The notes below the pieces were generated by a model. It had not been told where the DNA came from. It worked only from the letters and a program-made list of their open reading frames with translations, and ran no database searches. The position numbers and the translations under genes were made by a program. From contig CAMJZV010000002.1 of the NCBI GenBank assembly GCA_946410305.1, positions 62,001 through 126,000 on the forward strand: a stretch of 64,000 bases of DNA, given 5' to 3'. Origin of the DNA: an uncultured Prevotellaceae bacterium (GTDB lineage: Bacteria > Bacteroidota > Bacteroidia > Bacteroidales > Bacteroidaceae). Shown here piece after piece: positions 1 through 7,601 of this stretch; position 1 is the stretch's first letter; each line of letters starts with the position of its first letter.

Positions 1-74
1 GAATATTCCAAATTATTCAGGGAAAAACTTACGGGATTTCTCTTTTTTTTCTTTCTCTTTTTCCTCCACTTATA

Positions 75-106
75 TTTGCATATCTCGATTATTTTTTGTA
101 CCTTTG
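75..106 (+). promoter_or_regulatory. Bacteroidota-type promoter for the smalltalk operon
   Basis: TTTG at 75-78 and TACCTTTG at 99-106 are separated by 20 bp, matching the Bacteroides -33/-7 consensus (TTTG, then TAnnTTTG). Transcription would start near 113, leaving a leader of about 75 nt before the ATG at 189. Confidence 0.7.
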
Positions 107-188
107 TATAGTAAGTCATAGGTGCTTTAATGCGCTGGACTACAAATAATTAACCCTATATATTAACCATTAAAAACACACTAGAATT

Positions 189-278
189 ATGAACAAGACA
201 ACGAAAATTATTCTTCAGGCTCTGAGTTACATTATCAGTCTTCTGCTGGGCGCTGGCGGTGCCACGATGCTGAGTTAA
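189..278 (+). CDS. Smalltalk-family peptide, 29 aa
   Basis: A 29-codon frame begins MNKTTKIILQALSYI and ends with a short hydrophobic, glycine-rich tail. Its length, MNKTT start, single hydrophobic segment and position just ahead of a peptidoglycan peptidase gene match the tiny Bacteroidales proteins that NCBI calls 'smalltalk protein'. These usually sit between an HU-type DNA-binding gene and a cell-wall amidase or peptidase gene. Function is unknown; a membrane-inserted peptide is inferred from the hydrophobic segment. A good TAnnTTTG promoter lies upstream, and the next gene follows after 16 bp. The HU gene, if present, would lie left of the window. Confidence 0.7.
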   Translation: MNKTTKIILQALSYIISLLLGAGGATMLS

Positions 279-294
279 GAAACGACCAAATACT

Positions 295-516
295 ATGGAA
301 AACACGCGCTTTAAAATCTCTCAGTATGCCTGTGCGGTGCTGCTCATCGTGAGCAGCATTGCGCTGGTGGCCTATCAGGTCATCATGATCGACGATGTGT
401 CCAACGGCCTGCTGGTCTATGTAGCACAGGCCTTCCTGCTCGTCGCCAGCATCTTCGGACTTGACTACTATGTGAAACTTATCAGCAAGAAAATCGATGG
501 AAAACACACAACTTAA
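295..516 (+). CDS. Small two-helix membrane protein, function unknown
   Basis: This 73-aa protein has two predicted membrane segments (about residues 10-30 and 39-60) and a short basic tail (KLISKKIDGKH). I do not recognise the family. It sits between the smalltalk peptide and the M15 peptidase and overlaps the latter by 20 bp, so the three are probably one transcript. The layout resembles holin-plus-endolysin pairs, but a two-helix membrane protein beside a cell-wall hydrolase is also common in chromosomal Bacteroidales modules. A holin-like role is only a guess. Confidence 0.6.
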   Translation: MENTRFKISQYACAVLLIVSSIALVAYQVIMIDDVSNGLLVYVAQAFLLVASIFGLDYYVKLISKKIDGKHTT

Positions 517-916
517 TGACACCCGACTGTCGCCCCACTTCCGCCTAGGCGAGTTTCTTAATCTCGGCAAGTATTCCGACAACATTCCCACCATGCAGCA
601 CGTGGCGAACCTAACCTATGGCTGTCTGATGCTCTTGGAGCCCGCTCGACAAGTGGTTGGTCCTATCCTCATCAACTCCGGCTTCCGTTCTTCCCGCGTC
701 AATGCCCTTGTCGGTGGCGTCCGCAACACGCAGCACCTTCTCGGCCAGGCTGCCGACATCCGCCCTCGCGACCCCAAGCAGTTCTCAAAACTGGTAGACT
801 TCCTAAAGAATTGGGAACACACCGACCAGCTCCTCACCGGCAACGGCTGGCTCCACATCTCGTGGAATCCCTTCGCAGCACCGCGCCACTTCGTCAGGGT
901 AGGGTATTATAAATAA
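497..916 (+). CDS. M15-family D-Ala-D-Ala carboxypeptidase-like metallopeptidase
   Basis: The 139-aa protein carries the M15 zinc-peptidase signature: INSGFRSSRVNALVGG (59-74), then H80 and D87 in NTQHLLGQAADIRP, then H120 in WLHISW. These fit the HxxxxxxD...H zinc ligands of the peptidase M15_3 group, which cleaves peptidoglycan stem peptides. No signal peptide is visible, so export would need a partner or lysis, as for phage endolysins. It overlaps the upstream membrane-protein gene by 20 bp in another frame. The family assignment is firm; whether it serves a phage remnant or host wall remodelling is open. Confidence 0.85.
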   Translation: MENTQLNDTRLSPHFRLGEFLNLGKYSDNIPTMQHVANLTYGCLMLLEPARQVVGPILINSGFRSSRVNALVGGVRNTQHLLGQAADIRPRDPKQFSKLVDFLKNWEHTDQLLTGNGWLHISWNPFAAPRHFVRVGYYK

Positions 917-956
917 TATGTAGCAGGGGGGGATTGAGTTTACACGTCGTCGATGA

Positions 957-1133
957 TGTCTTCGATACCGTCGTCTGCCAGAGTTATTTACACCAGAAGA
1001 TGTAGACCGTGAATACGGTTACCAAGGTGTTTCAGGAAGCATCTATAGTCGTGTGAAGCGACTGTGTGACGATGGTCTTGCACAGAAAATCCGTCAAGGT
1101 GTGGATAAAGGAAAGTACCGCAAACTGACGTAA
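957..1133 (+). pseudogene. Decayed reading frame, winged-helix-like C-terminal remnant
   Basis: The gap 917-1262 has no intact gene. Within it a frame is open from 957 to the stop at 1131-1133 without a usable start codon, coding RRLPELFTPEDVDREYGYQG and a basic, DNA-binding-like end (SIYSRVKRLCDDGLAQKIRQ, then KGKYRKLT). The composition resembles the last helix-turn-helix domain of a replication or virulence-associated protein such as those of integrated elements. I read it as a fragment of a lost mobile-element gene. It could also be a chance open frame. Confidence 0.3.
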
Positions 1134-1185
1134 TCTTGCAATCTTGCAAATTGCAAAGAAAGTTGTAGGTAGCCTTAATACGAAA

Positions 1186-1248
1186 GTACACAAAAGGAAG
1201 GTTTAGCTCGACAACCCGAAGGGGAAGTCAACCGTCCCTTTTGTGTAC
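1186..1248. repeat. 12-bp perfect inverted repeat beyond the end of the mannan locus
   Basis: GTACACAAAAGG at 1186-1197 is exactly complementary to CCTTTTGTGTAC at 1237-1248, with 39 bp between. It lies just past the stop of the leftward GH26-like gene (1263), so it may end that operon's transcript, although no clean T-run follows. Confidence 0.45.
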
Positions 1249-1262
1249 CTTTTGTGCCCTTA

Positions 1263-2279
1263 TTAGTTGTACGGCCCGTTGACGTCGTGGCGGAAGAGGG
1301 TGGCGGGCAGATTGTAGAAGCGGACAAAGTCGCTGGTAGAGGTATGGCCAGGGTAGGGCACAAAGAAGCTGGCGGGAGAGGCGTTGCTCCATAAGAGGAC
1401 ATAGCTGATGGGGTGCTTCTCCAAGACTGTTGCCAGGGTGTGCGTCCACCAGTCGTCGGTCTTGATGCCGTTATAGCCGGTCTCTGCCACGGCGATGGGT
1501 TTGCCGTGCTGCTTGCCAATGGCGGCGAGCATGGTGAGCTGACGGTCTAGCTGCTGAGCGTAGCGGGCTACGAGGGTGGTGTCGCCCTCTGGAGCGTCAC
1601 AATAGTAGCTGAGGCCCAACAGGTCGATGATGTCGTCGCCAGGATACTGCTCCATGTATTTCTGCTCGGTGGTCAGTGAATCGACAGTGGGGGCATAGAC
1701 AAGCAGGGCGTTGGTGACGTCGTTCTCCTTCAGACCCTCGGCCAGCGATTGCCACAGCGCCTTGCTCTGCTGTCCGCGCAAGCGTAGCAGGACGGGCACG
1801 CGGACACCGTAGGGAGTCTCCAGCGAATTGAGGAATGCTGCCAGAGGCGCTACGGCGTTGGCAGAGGGCAGGGTCAGCGAGAGGGTGACGATGCCGTTGT
1901 CATTATACGTGTTGATAACCTCCTGACGAATCAGGCTCAGCTCTTTGCCTTCGGCAGTCTGCTGGTTGCCCTTCTCGATGCCCGTGATGTCGAAGCCTGC
2001 GAGGGCAGGGTAGTCGTTGCAGATGCTCTTGATGTCACTATGCTGTTCGGTGGCTGTGCTGTCGTTGCCGTCTGTCGACCAGCCCATGCCGCAGATGGGG
2101 TCGTCCTGATGGCCAAAGAGATAGACCGTGGAGTCGCCAAGCTGCTTCAGGTTGCTGAGTAGGTTTTCTGTACGCTGTGTGCGCCCGCTGTCTGCCAACG
2201 GGTCGTCAGCCTTATGCTGATTGCCGCCGCACGAGGCAATAACCAGTGCGGCGGCAATAATAGAGAGATATTTCTTCAT
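1263..2279 (-). CDS. Degenerate GH26-like lipoprotein, probable non-catalytic paralogue
   Basis: This 338-aa lipoprotein (lipobox ending at C17) aligns along its length with the GH26 mannanase at 14228-15340: shared FGHQDDP, YPGDD, WWT.TL..VL.K.PISY and the nucleophile region (E266 in IAVAETGYNG). The acid/base segment is gone. Where the paralogue has FRPWHENTGSWFWWG, this protein reads LRLRGQQSKALW (165-176), so the catalytic Glu and its Trp/His neighbours are deleted. The SWHP sugar-contact strand is replaced by SLTLPSA (134-140). It is the last gene of the leftward operon, 3 bp after the GH5 stop. It probably no longer hydrolyses mannan by the usual mechanism; a binding role is inferred. 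No acidic export signal follows C17, suggesting a periplasm-facing lipoprotein. Confidence 0.8.
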   Translation of the reverse strand: MKKYLSIIAAALVIASCGGNQHKADDPLADSGRTQRTENLLSNLKQLGDSTVYLFGHQDDPICGMGWSTDGNDSTATEQHSDIKSICNDYPALAGFDITGIEKGNQQTAEGKELSLIRQEVINTYNDNGIVTLSLTLPSANAVAPLAAFLNSLETPYGVRVPVLLRLRGQQSKALWQSLAEGLKENDVTNALLVYAPTVDSLTTEQKYMEQYPGDDIIDLLGLSYYCDAPEGDTTLVARYAQQLDRQLTMLAAIGKQHGKPIAVAETGYNGIKTDDWWTHTLATVLEKHPISYVLLWSNASPASFFVPYPGHTSTSDFVRFYNLPATLFRHDVNGPYN

Positions 2280-2282
2280 ACT

Positions 2283-3824
2283 TTATTCTGCGGGAGCTTC
2301 GTAATCAGGAGACTTCTTCCAGATTCCATCGAACCAATAGCTGGTTTCATCTGTGACGGTGCAAGCATTAACCATCATAGGTACAATATCGGCATCGCCA
2401 ACGAAAGCACCTGTGGCGTGGTCGATGTAGCCATTTTCTTCGTCGCCACCAGAAGCCTTACCGTTGTTATCCCAAACGAACATGGGGAGGCCAGCGAGAT
2501 AAGCGGCACGGCAGAAGAACTCGAGGTAGTACTTGCGGAAGGCATTGGCATTGGCTGTCTTCTGGATAACGCAACCATACTCACCGAGGTAGCAGGGGAT
2601 GCCCTTCTCGATGTAAGCCTCACGCAGCTTGTAGAGCTGAGCGATGACATAGTCCTCGTTAGCACCTTGGACAGATGTTTCGGCATTGGCATTGTGACCC
2701 CAGCTGTTGGTACCTGAAGCTACAGGAGCCAGACAGAAGTTGTAAGGATCGTAGCAGTGAACGGCAACGATGATGTGGTTGTCGTTCTCAGGAACCTTCA
2801 GATTGGCGATGACCAGGTCGACGTTGGCAGCATAGTGGGAAATGGCAATCCAGCGAGTAGCGTTGTTGCCGCCAGTGGCGCGGATGGCATCGATGGCCAG
2901 CTGGTTCCACTCGTTCAGCAGTGCGTTCTCAGCATCAGAACCCTTACTCCAGTTGTCGCCAGCGTGAATCTCGTTGAAGGCCTCGAAGATAAGATTGTCA
3001 TCATAGCTCTGGAACTTGTTGGCTACCTGAGTCCACAGGGTCTGGATAAGTGCTGCAGTAGCCTCTGCCTTGGTGGCATCGTTAGCGCACTCGCCGAGGG
3101 TAGACTCGAAGCTGTCGTGGTGAGTATTGATAATCACGTTCAGACCAGCGTTGAGTGCCAGGTCAACAACAGCTTTAACCTCATTAAGATAAGCAGCGTC
3201 GATGGTGTTGGTGGCGTCCATGTGGTTGGTCCATGTGACAGGAATACGAACAGTCTTTGCACCAGCAGCTTTCAGCGTGTTGAAAGGAGCAGCGCCGATG
3301 GTTGCTACGCCGTCCCAATAGCCGTACGTCATATCTGAGGTGTCGAAGTGGTTACCGAGGTTCCAACCCCAACCGAGCTTCTTGGTCATCTGCGTAGCAG
3401 CGTTGTCGGGCAGGTCCTTGATAGCCCATGTGATGTCGATATCCTTGTCATAGGTCTTCTTCTGGGGACCCATAATAAGACCGGCAGGGATGTGCAACTT
3501 CTGCGTCTTGCTGAAGTCAACGTCGGCAGTGATGGTCAGTGACTTGCTGACACCAGCAACATTGGCAGACTTCACAGACTTTCCGTTAAGAGTGATCAAC
3601 GATGCGTTCTTCGTAGCGAAGTTGATGTTCTTGTCGAAGGTCACCGTAATGGTCTTCTCGCCAAAGAGCATGACAGAAGTCTCAGCAGGTGTTATGCTGA
3701 CAAAGGCAGGAGCGTCAACCTCCTCAATGTCAACCTGTGCATCTGTGTCCTGGCAGCCTGTGGCGACGAGCGCCACAGCTGCAAGAGACAATGTATTGAT
3801 AATGTTTTTCAGTTTCATAATCAT
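2283..3824 (-). CDS. GH5-family endo-beta-glycanase lipoprotein
   Basis: A lipoprotein signal ends at C24 and is followed by an acidic stretch (QDTDAQVDIEE) like the surface-export signals of Bacteroidota lipoproteins. Residues about 38-133 form an Ig-like SbsA/Big_5-type domain, and about 140-500 the GH5 barrel. Hallmarks are GWGWNLGNHFDT (151-162), VRIPVTW (192-198), INTHHD (232-237), acid/base E285 in IFEAFNEI, and nucleophile E415 in YLGEYGC. GH5 enzymes cut internal beta-1,4 bonds of mannan, glucan or xyloglucan by a retaining mechanism. In this mannan locus an endo-mannanase or glucomannanase at the cell surface is likely, but the motifs alone do not fix the subfamily or substrate. Confidence 0.9.
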   Translation of the reverse strand: MIMKLKNIINTLSLAAVALVATGCQDTDAQVDIEEVDAPAFVSITPAETSVMLFGEKTITVTFDKNINFATKNASLITLNGKSVKSANVAGVSKSLTITADVDFSKTQKLHIPAGLIMGPQKKTYDKDIDITWAIKDLPDNAATQMTKKLGWGWNLGNHFDTSDMTYGYWDGVATIGAAPFNTLKAAGAKTVRIPVTWTNHMDATNTIDAAYLNEVKAVVDLALNAGLNVIINTHHDSFESTLGECANDATKAEATAALIQTLWTQVANKFQSYDDNLIFEAFNEIHAGDNWSKGSDAENALLNEWNQLAIDAIRATGGNNATRWIAISHYAANVDLVIANLKVPENDNHIIVAVHCYDPYNFCLAPVASGTNSWGHNANAETSVQGANEDYVIAQLYKLREAYIEKGIPCYLGEYGCVIQKTANANAFRKYYLEFFCRAAYLAGLPMFVWDNNGKASGGDEENGYIDHATGAFVGDADIVPMMVNACTVTDETSYWFDGIWKKSPDYEAPAE

Positions 3825-3845
3825 ATCATTTTTTTATGTGGTAAA

Positions 3846-6239
3846 CTACTCAAGTGTTATTTTCTTGATAATAAAGTTGGTACCAGTGATGATAAGGCCT
3901 TGATTGTTGTTTGCCAAGTCGTCAACGACTGCTTGCGAAAGTGTAATCTCCCAGACACCAGAAGCTTCAGGGAAGTCGTACTGAGCACCAAAGTTATCGG
4001 GCAGGTTGCCCCATCCGTCACCATGTCGTAATGAAGCACAACCCCATGCAGAAGCATCTTTCTTCTCGTAGTAGATTCTTAAGATTTTACCTGCCTTGAC
4101 GCTTGACCAATCGTAACCTCCCCATGACAATGCGGTGAGGGCTCCACCTACGTTCCAGTCTATGTCTTCAGAGCCTTTCCACAGAACTTCTTCTAAACTG
4201 ATATGTTCTGTCAAGACTACTTTGCTGATAATTAAACCATGACCAGTAATAACAAGTCCACCATTGTTGGTAAGTTCTTTGAGCATATCGGCAGTAAGTG
4301 TTACAGTGAACTTATTGATGCCTGCTTCAAAATCATATTGGTCATTAGTTCCAGGAAGAGCTGTCCAACTGCCGTTACCAAGACGCATTTGCCACCATGT
4401 TTCTTCTACTTCAGTAAAGAATACCGTAAGATCAGTACCTTCTTTAACTGCAGACCAGTCATAGCTCCCATATGCCAATGCACTTAACGACTTGTGGTCT
4501 TCTCCAAGGCCACCGCCCCAATCTATTTCCCATGCACCTGTCCAAATGGTAGTATTAATTTCTGTATTTGGAATTACAGGTATGGTATATTCTATTTCAC
4601 CATTGCTTGAGACAAGTTTCAAAACAGAAGAAGGTGTGGCATTTTCTGGTATAGATATGCTCAGCATCTTTGTTTTAGCAGAATAGGCGAATTGAGCATC
4701 TGTACCATTTACATAAACATTTGTCAATACTTCTGCATTAGCTACGGGTACAGTAAACAAGTCACTTGCAGCAGGAGTAGTGTCGTCTGTGAATTCTGGC
4801 ATCTTCGTGATGTAGCAGAATACAGCTTCGTCGATTTGCAGGTCAAGACCTTCTACAGAAGTCCCGTTAGCCAGATTGAACTGGGGCTTACCTGTGGTAG
4901 CCTCCATGGGAACCGTAACGGTAATGGTCTTTCCATCAGCCGAAACAGCATCGTCAGCTAAGGTTGCAGTACCTTCGCCAAAGGTGATAGACTTGACGAG
5001 ATCAAGGTCAGTACCCGTAATCTGAAGGGCACCACCTGCACTTACAGGATTGACGTTGTAGGCAGTGATGGTGGGCTTCACAAGGGTGAAGGCAACATCG
5101 ACGGTCTCGCCATTGACCATAACGAGTTTCAGCGTACCCTCAGTAGCAGTCTCAGGAACAGCCTTGACAATAACCTTGCCGGCAGCAATGGTGAGATTGT
5201 CACCGCTGACAGCATCAGCACCTTCGAACTGAATGGCTGATACAACGTCCATATCCTGACCGTTGATGGTCAGTGCCTGACCAGCCTTGACGGGATTTGG
5301 AGCAGCTACGGCATTGGTAGGCTTGACAGTTGTCAATGTTCCTACAGGAACCTCAACGCCAGACTTACAAACCAGGATGATCTCACCACTGGGAGCAGCT
5401 GCGGGTAGGGTAGCTGTCAGTGTGGTGCCATCTTCGCTGATGGTAATATCGGTAGCAGAGACACCTCCAATGGTGACGTCGGCAACGACATTGAAATAGG
5501 TACCCGTGATGGTAATCTTCTCACCAGCCTTGGCAACGATGTTACCCTGAGCGGCAGCCTCGGCGCGACCCTTAACCTTAGAGATAGCGGGAACACCGAT
5601 CTCGATAGCATCGTCGGTCAAGATAATCTGATATTCTACGCTGTTCTTGTCGACAACGGTCAGGTCGGCCGTGTAGAGCTCCAGCTTACCGGTCTTAGCC
5701 TCCTCAGGAACCTTGACCTCAATGGCATAACGGTCGTGAGAGACGAAGTCGGCCTCACTAACCATTGCCTTGTCAGCAAAAGCAAGCGAGTGGATGAGGT
5801 TCAGATAGTCACCCTCAATCTTGATCACATCGCCAGGCATGGCTGATGCTGTCAGCTTGGTAATCTCGATACCTTCCTCATACTTCAACGGGGTCTTAGT
5901 GGTGATACGCTGGTCGCTATTGGTAACCAGTGTTACGTAACCCTCAACAGGACCGTCCTTAGGAACGGTGACACGAATCTCACTGGGAACACCAGCGCTA
6001 ACTACTTGAATGTTAGTGATGTGGATATCAGAGGGGATAATTACCTCGCGCACCTGATCAAGGTTGCTACCCAAGAAGCGCAACTGACCACCACGCATAA
6101 CTGGCGTCGGACCATAGACGTTCAGCGATACACCGCCCTGGAACTGGTTGGTGTCCAAATCGTCTTTGCTGCACGCCGTCAGCGATAGCCCGATGAGGGC
6201 TACCACTAACAGGGTGTATATATTCTTTATTGTTTTCAT
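3846..6239 (-). CDS. IPT/TIG-repeat surface glycan-binding lipoprotein with two C-terminal binding-like modules
   Basis: This 797-aa lipoprotein (C23, then SKDDLDT) carries a chain of immunoglobulin-like IPT/TIG repeats: about 38-118, 125-206, 215-305, 306-387 and 388-467, plus a weaker one at 470-560. Two homologous modules end the protein, about 565-677 and 685-797, sharing W.G...IDW....L..L..G.YDWS.VK.G, a Trp-rich centre, a QYDF strand and a GL.I.G...II.K final strand. Their exposed Trp residues suggest carbohydrate binding. SGBPs of this architecture follow susCD in many polysaccharide loci and hold glycan at the cell surface. It lies between the SGBP-B-like gene and the GH5 gene in the leftward operon. 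Ligand is inferred from context only. Confidence 0.85.
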   Translation of the reverse strand: MKTIKNIYTLLVVALIGLSLTACSKDDLDTNQFQGGVSLNVYGPTPVMRGGQLRFLGSNLDQVREVIIPSDIHITNIQVVSAGVPSEIRVTVPKDGPVEGYVTLVTNSDQRITTKTPLKYEEGIEITKLTASAMPGDVIKIEGDYLNLIHSLAFADKAMVSEADFVSHDRYAIEVKVPEEAKTGKLELYTADLTVVDKNSVEYQIILTDDAIEIGVPAISKVKGRAEAAAQGNIVAKAGEKITITGTYFNVVADVTIGGVSATDITISEDGTTLTATLPAAAPSGEIILVCKSGVEVPVGTLTTVKPTNAVAAPNPVKAGQALTINGQDMDVVSAIQFEGADAVSGDNLTIAAGKVIVKAVPETATEGTLKLVMVNGETVDVAFTLVKPTITAYNVNPVSAGGALQITGTDLDLVKSITFGEGTATLADDAVSADGKTITVTVPMEATTGKPQFNLANGTSVEGLDLQIDEAVFCYITKMPEFTDDTTPAASDLFTVPVANAEVLTNVYVNGTDAQFAYSAKTKMLSISIPENATPSSVLKLVSSNGEIEYTIPVIPNTEINTTIWTGAWEIDWGGGLGEDHKSLSALAYGSYDWSAVKEGTDLTVFFTEVEETWWQMRLGNGSWTALPGTNDQYDFEAGINKFTVTLTADMLKELTNNGGLVITGHGLIISKVVLTEHISLEEVLWKGSEDIDWNVGGALTALSWGGYDWSSVKAGKILRIYYEKKDASAWGCASLRHGDGWGNLPDNFGAQYDFPEASGVWEITLSQAVVDDLANNNQGLIITGTNFIIKKITLE

Positions 6240-6257
6240 TGTCGTTAATTTAATTGG

Positions 6258-7580
6258 TTAGAGATTGGGAACAACACGAATATTGTCATAGCGGAAGATT
6301 GGGGTACAGGTTGTGCCTGATACACCGCCATTGAGAGGCCAGATAATGAAGCTGTCGAACGATTCTTTGCTCATCGTCGAACTAGCCTTAGTACCATCAT
6401 CGTTGTAGACAAAATCTGTAAGAGGAATAGTTACTGTAATCCACTCGTCGCCAGTATCAAACGAACCGGTAGTCTCCCAAGGACGATAGAGGGCGCGTGG
6501 CAAGTCAAAACCACCATCGGCACTAGTGTGGATGTAGGTGTTGTTCTGCCAAGAGTCGTTAGCACACTGCAGATAGTTCACAAAGAGAATCTGCAAAGCA
6601 CCTGCTGACCAAGGATTAGACTTCGGAATGTAGAGCTCCATCTTGAACGACATGTTCTCCCAGTCAGAGAAGTCGATGAAGTTACGCAGAGGAATACCTG
6701 CTCCAGAGGTGATGCTCATAGGATCGCCATTCCAGTTACCGCACCAGAATGGGAGCTTGAGTTCCTCTACCCATCCACCTTCGGTTTCTGCAGGACCAAC
6801 CTGAACATACTGACCGTCAACACCGTTTACATCACTGTAGGTTGCGGCAATGTTCCAACCCTGTGGTACAACATCGGTAGCACCATCGAAGTTCGTGATA
6901 ATATTACGGCTGTCGTGGAAGTAGAACTTAGACTTGCCCGTACCGTAGATAGAAGAAACTTCAATCTGTCCTTCCTCAACACCCTCAGGAACTTTGAAGA
7001 CAATCTGTGAATGAGTAATTGACTTGATGTTCTCGGCAGGAACCTGAATGCTGGTAGAATTGCTGATACCAGTGAAGGTTATTGTCAGAGGCTCGTTGGG
7101 GTCGTTAATAAAGTACTGACCAGTAATAACGGCATCCTCTCCAATCTTTGTCCACTCATTCTTCATGGCAGTAACTACTGGGGCAGGGATGACAATGTGG
7201 AAATCGTAGGTCACCTGCTGACCGTCAGAAGTGTACATATAGATCTTGTCAGTAACAAGCTCAGGAATGTCGCTGGGCACCTGAACAATCAGAGTGTTCT
7301 CAGTAATGAAACTGGTGTTCAGGATGGCCTTCTTATCGTTGAAGTACATCTCCTTGATGCAATTCAGGTTTTCACCAACGAGGCAAAGGATTGCCTGGGG
7401 ATTTGCCTGAACAAGTAGTGAGTCTGAGGCACTGGCCTTGGCAGGACGGATATAGTAGATGGTAGGAGTGCCATCCTGCAGCTCAAACTCGTCAGGCTGG
7501 TCCTTACAAGACTCCAGCGAGAAGCTGAAAACCACAGCTAAAGCCAGAAGCAGACTACTAAATATCTTATTGTATTTCAT
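6258..7580 (-). CDS. Surface glycan-binding protein, SGBP-B type
   Basis: The 440-aa lipoprotein (lipobox LESC, C25, followed by KDQPDEFE, an acidic surface-export-like stretch) has two TIG-like domains in the N-terminal half. The C-terminal half (about residues 225-440) reads NIITNFDGATDVVPQGWNI and ends with FRYDNIRVVP. This matches the glycan-binding surface proteins whose C-terminal beta-sandwich was defined on the xyloglucan SGBP-B. Several Trp-rich stretches (FWCGNWNGD, NPWSAGALQ, RPWETTGS) are candidate platform residues. It follows susD directly, as expected for the first auxiliary binding protein of a SusCD-type locus. Confidence 0.87.
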   Translation of the reverse strand: MKYNKIFSSLLLALAVVFSFSLESCKDQPDEFELQDGTPTIYYIRPAKASASDSLLVQANPQAILCLVGENLNCIKEMYFNDKKAILNTSFITENTLIVQVPSDIPELVTDKIYMYTSDGQQVTYDFHIVIPAPVVTAMKNEWTKIGEDAVITGQYFINDPNEPLTITFTGISNSTSIQVPAENIKSITHSQIVFKVPEGVEEGQIEVSSIYGTGKSKFYFHDSRNIITNFDGATDVVPQGWNIAATYSDVNGVDGQYVQVGPAETEGGWVEELKLPFWCGNWNGDPMSITSGAGIPLRNFIDFSDWENMSFKMELYIPKSNPWSAGALQILFVNYLQCANDSWQNNTYIHTSADGGFDLPRALYRPWETTGSFDTGDEWITVTIPLTDFVYNDDGTKASSTMSKESFDSFIIWPLNGGVSGTTCTPIFRYDNIRVVPNL

Positions 7581-7601
7581 AATTTGTTTTTAATTAATAG
7601 G

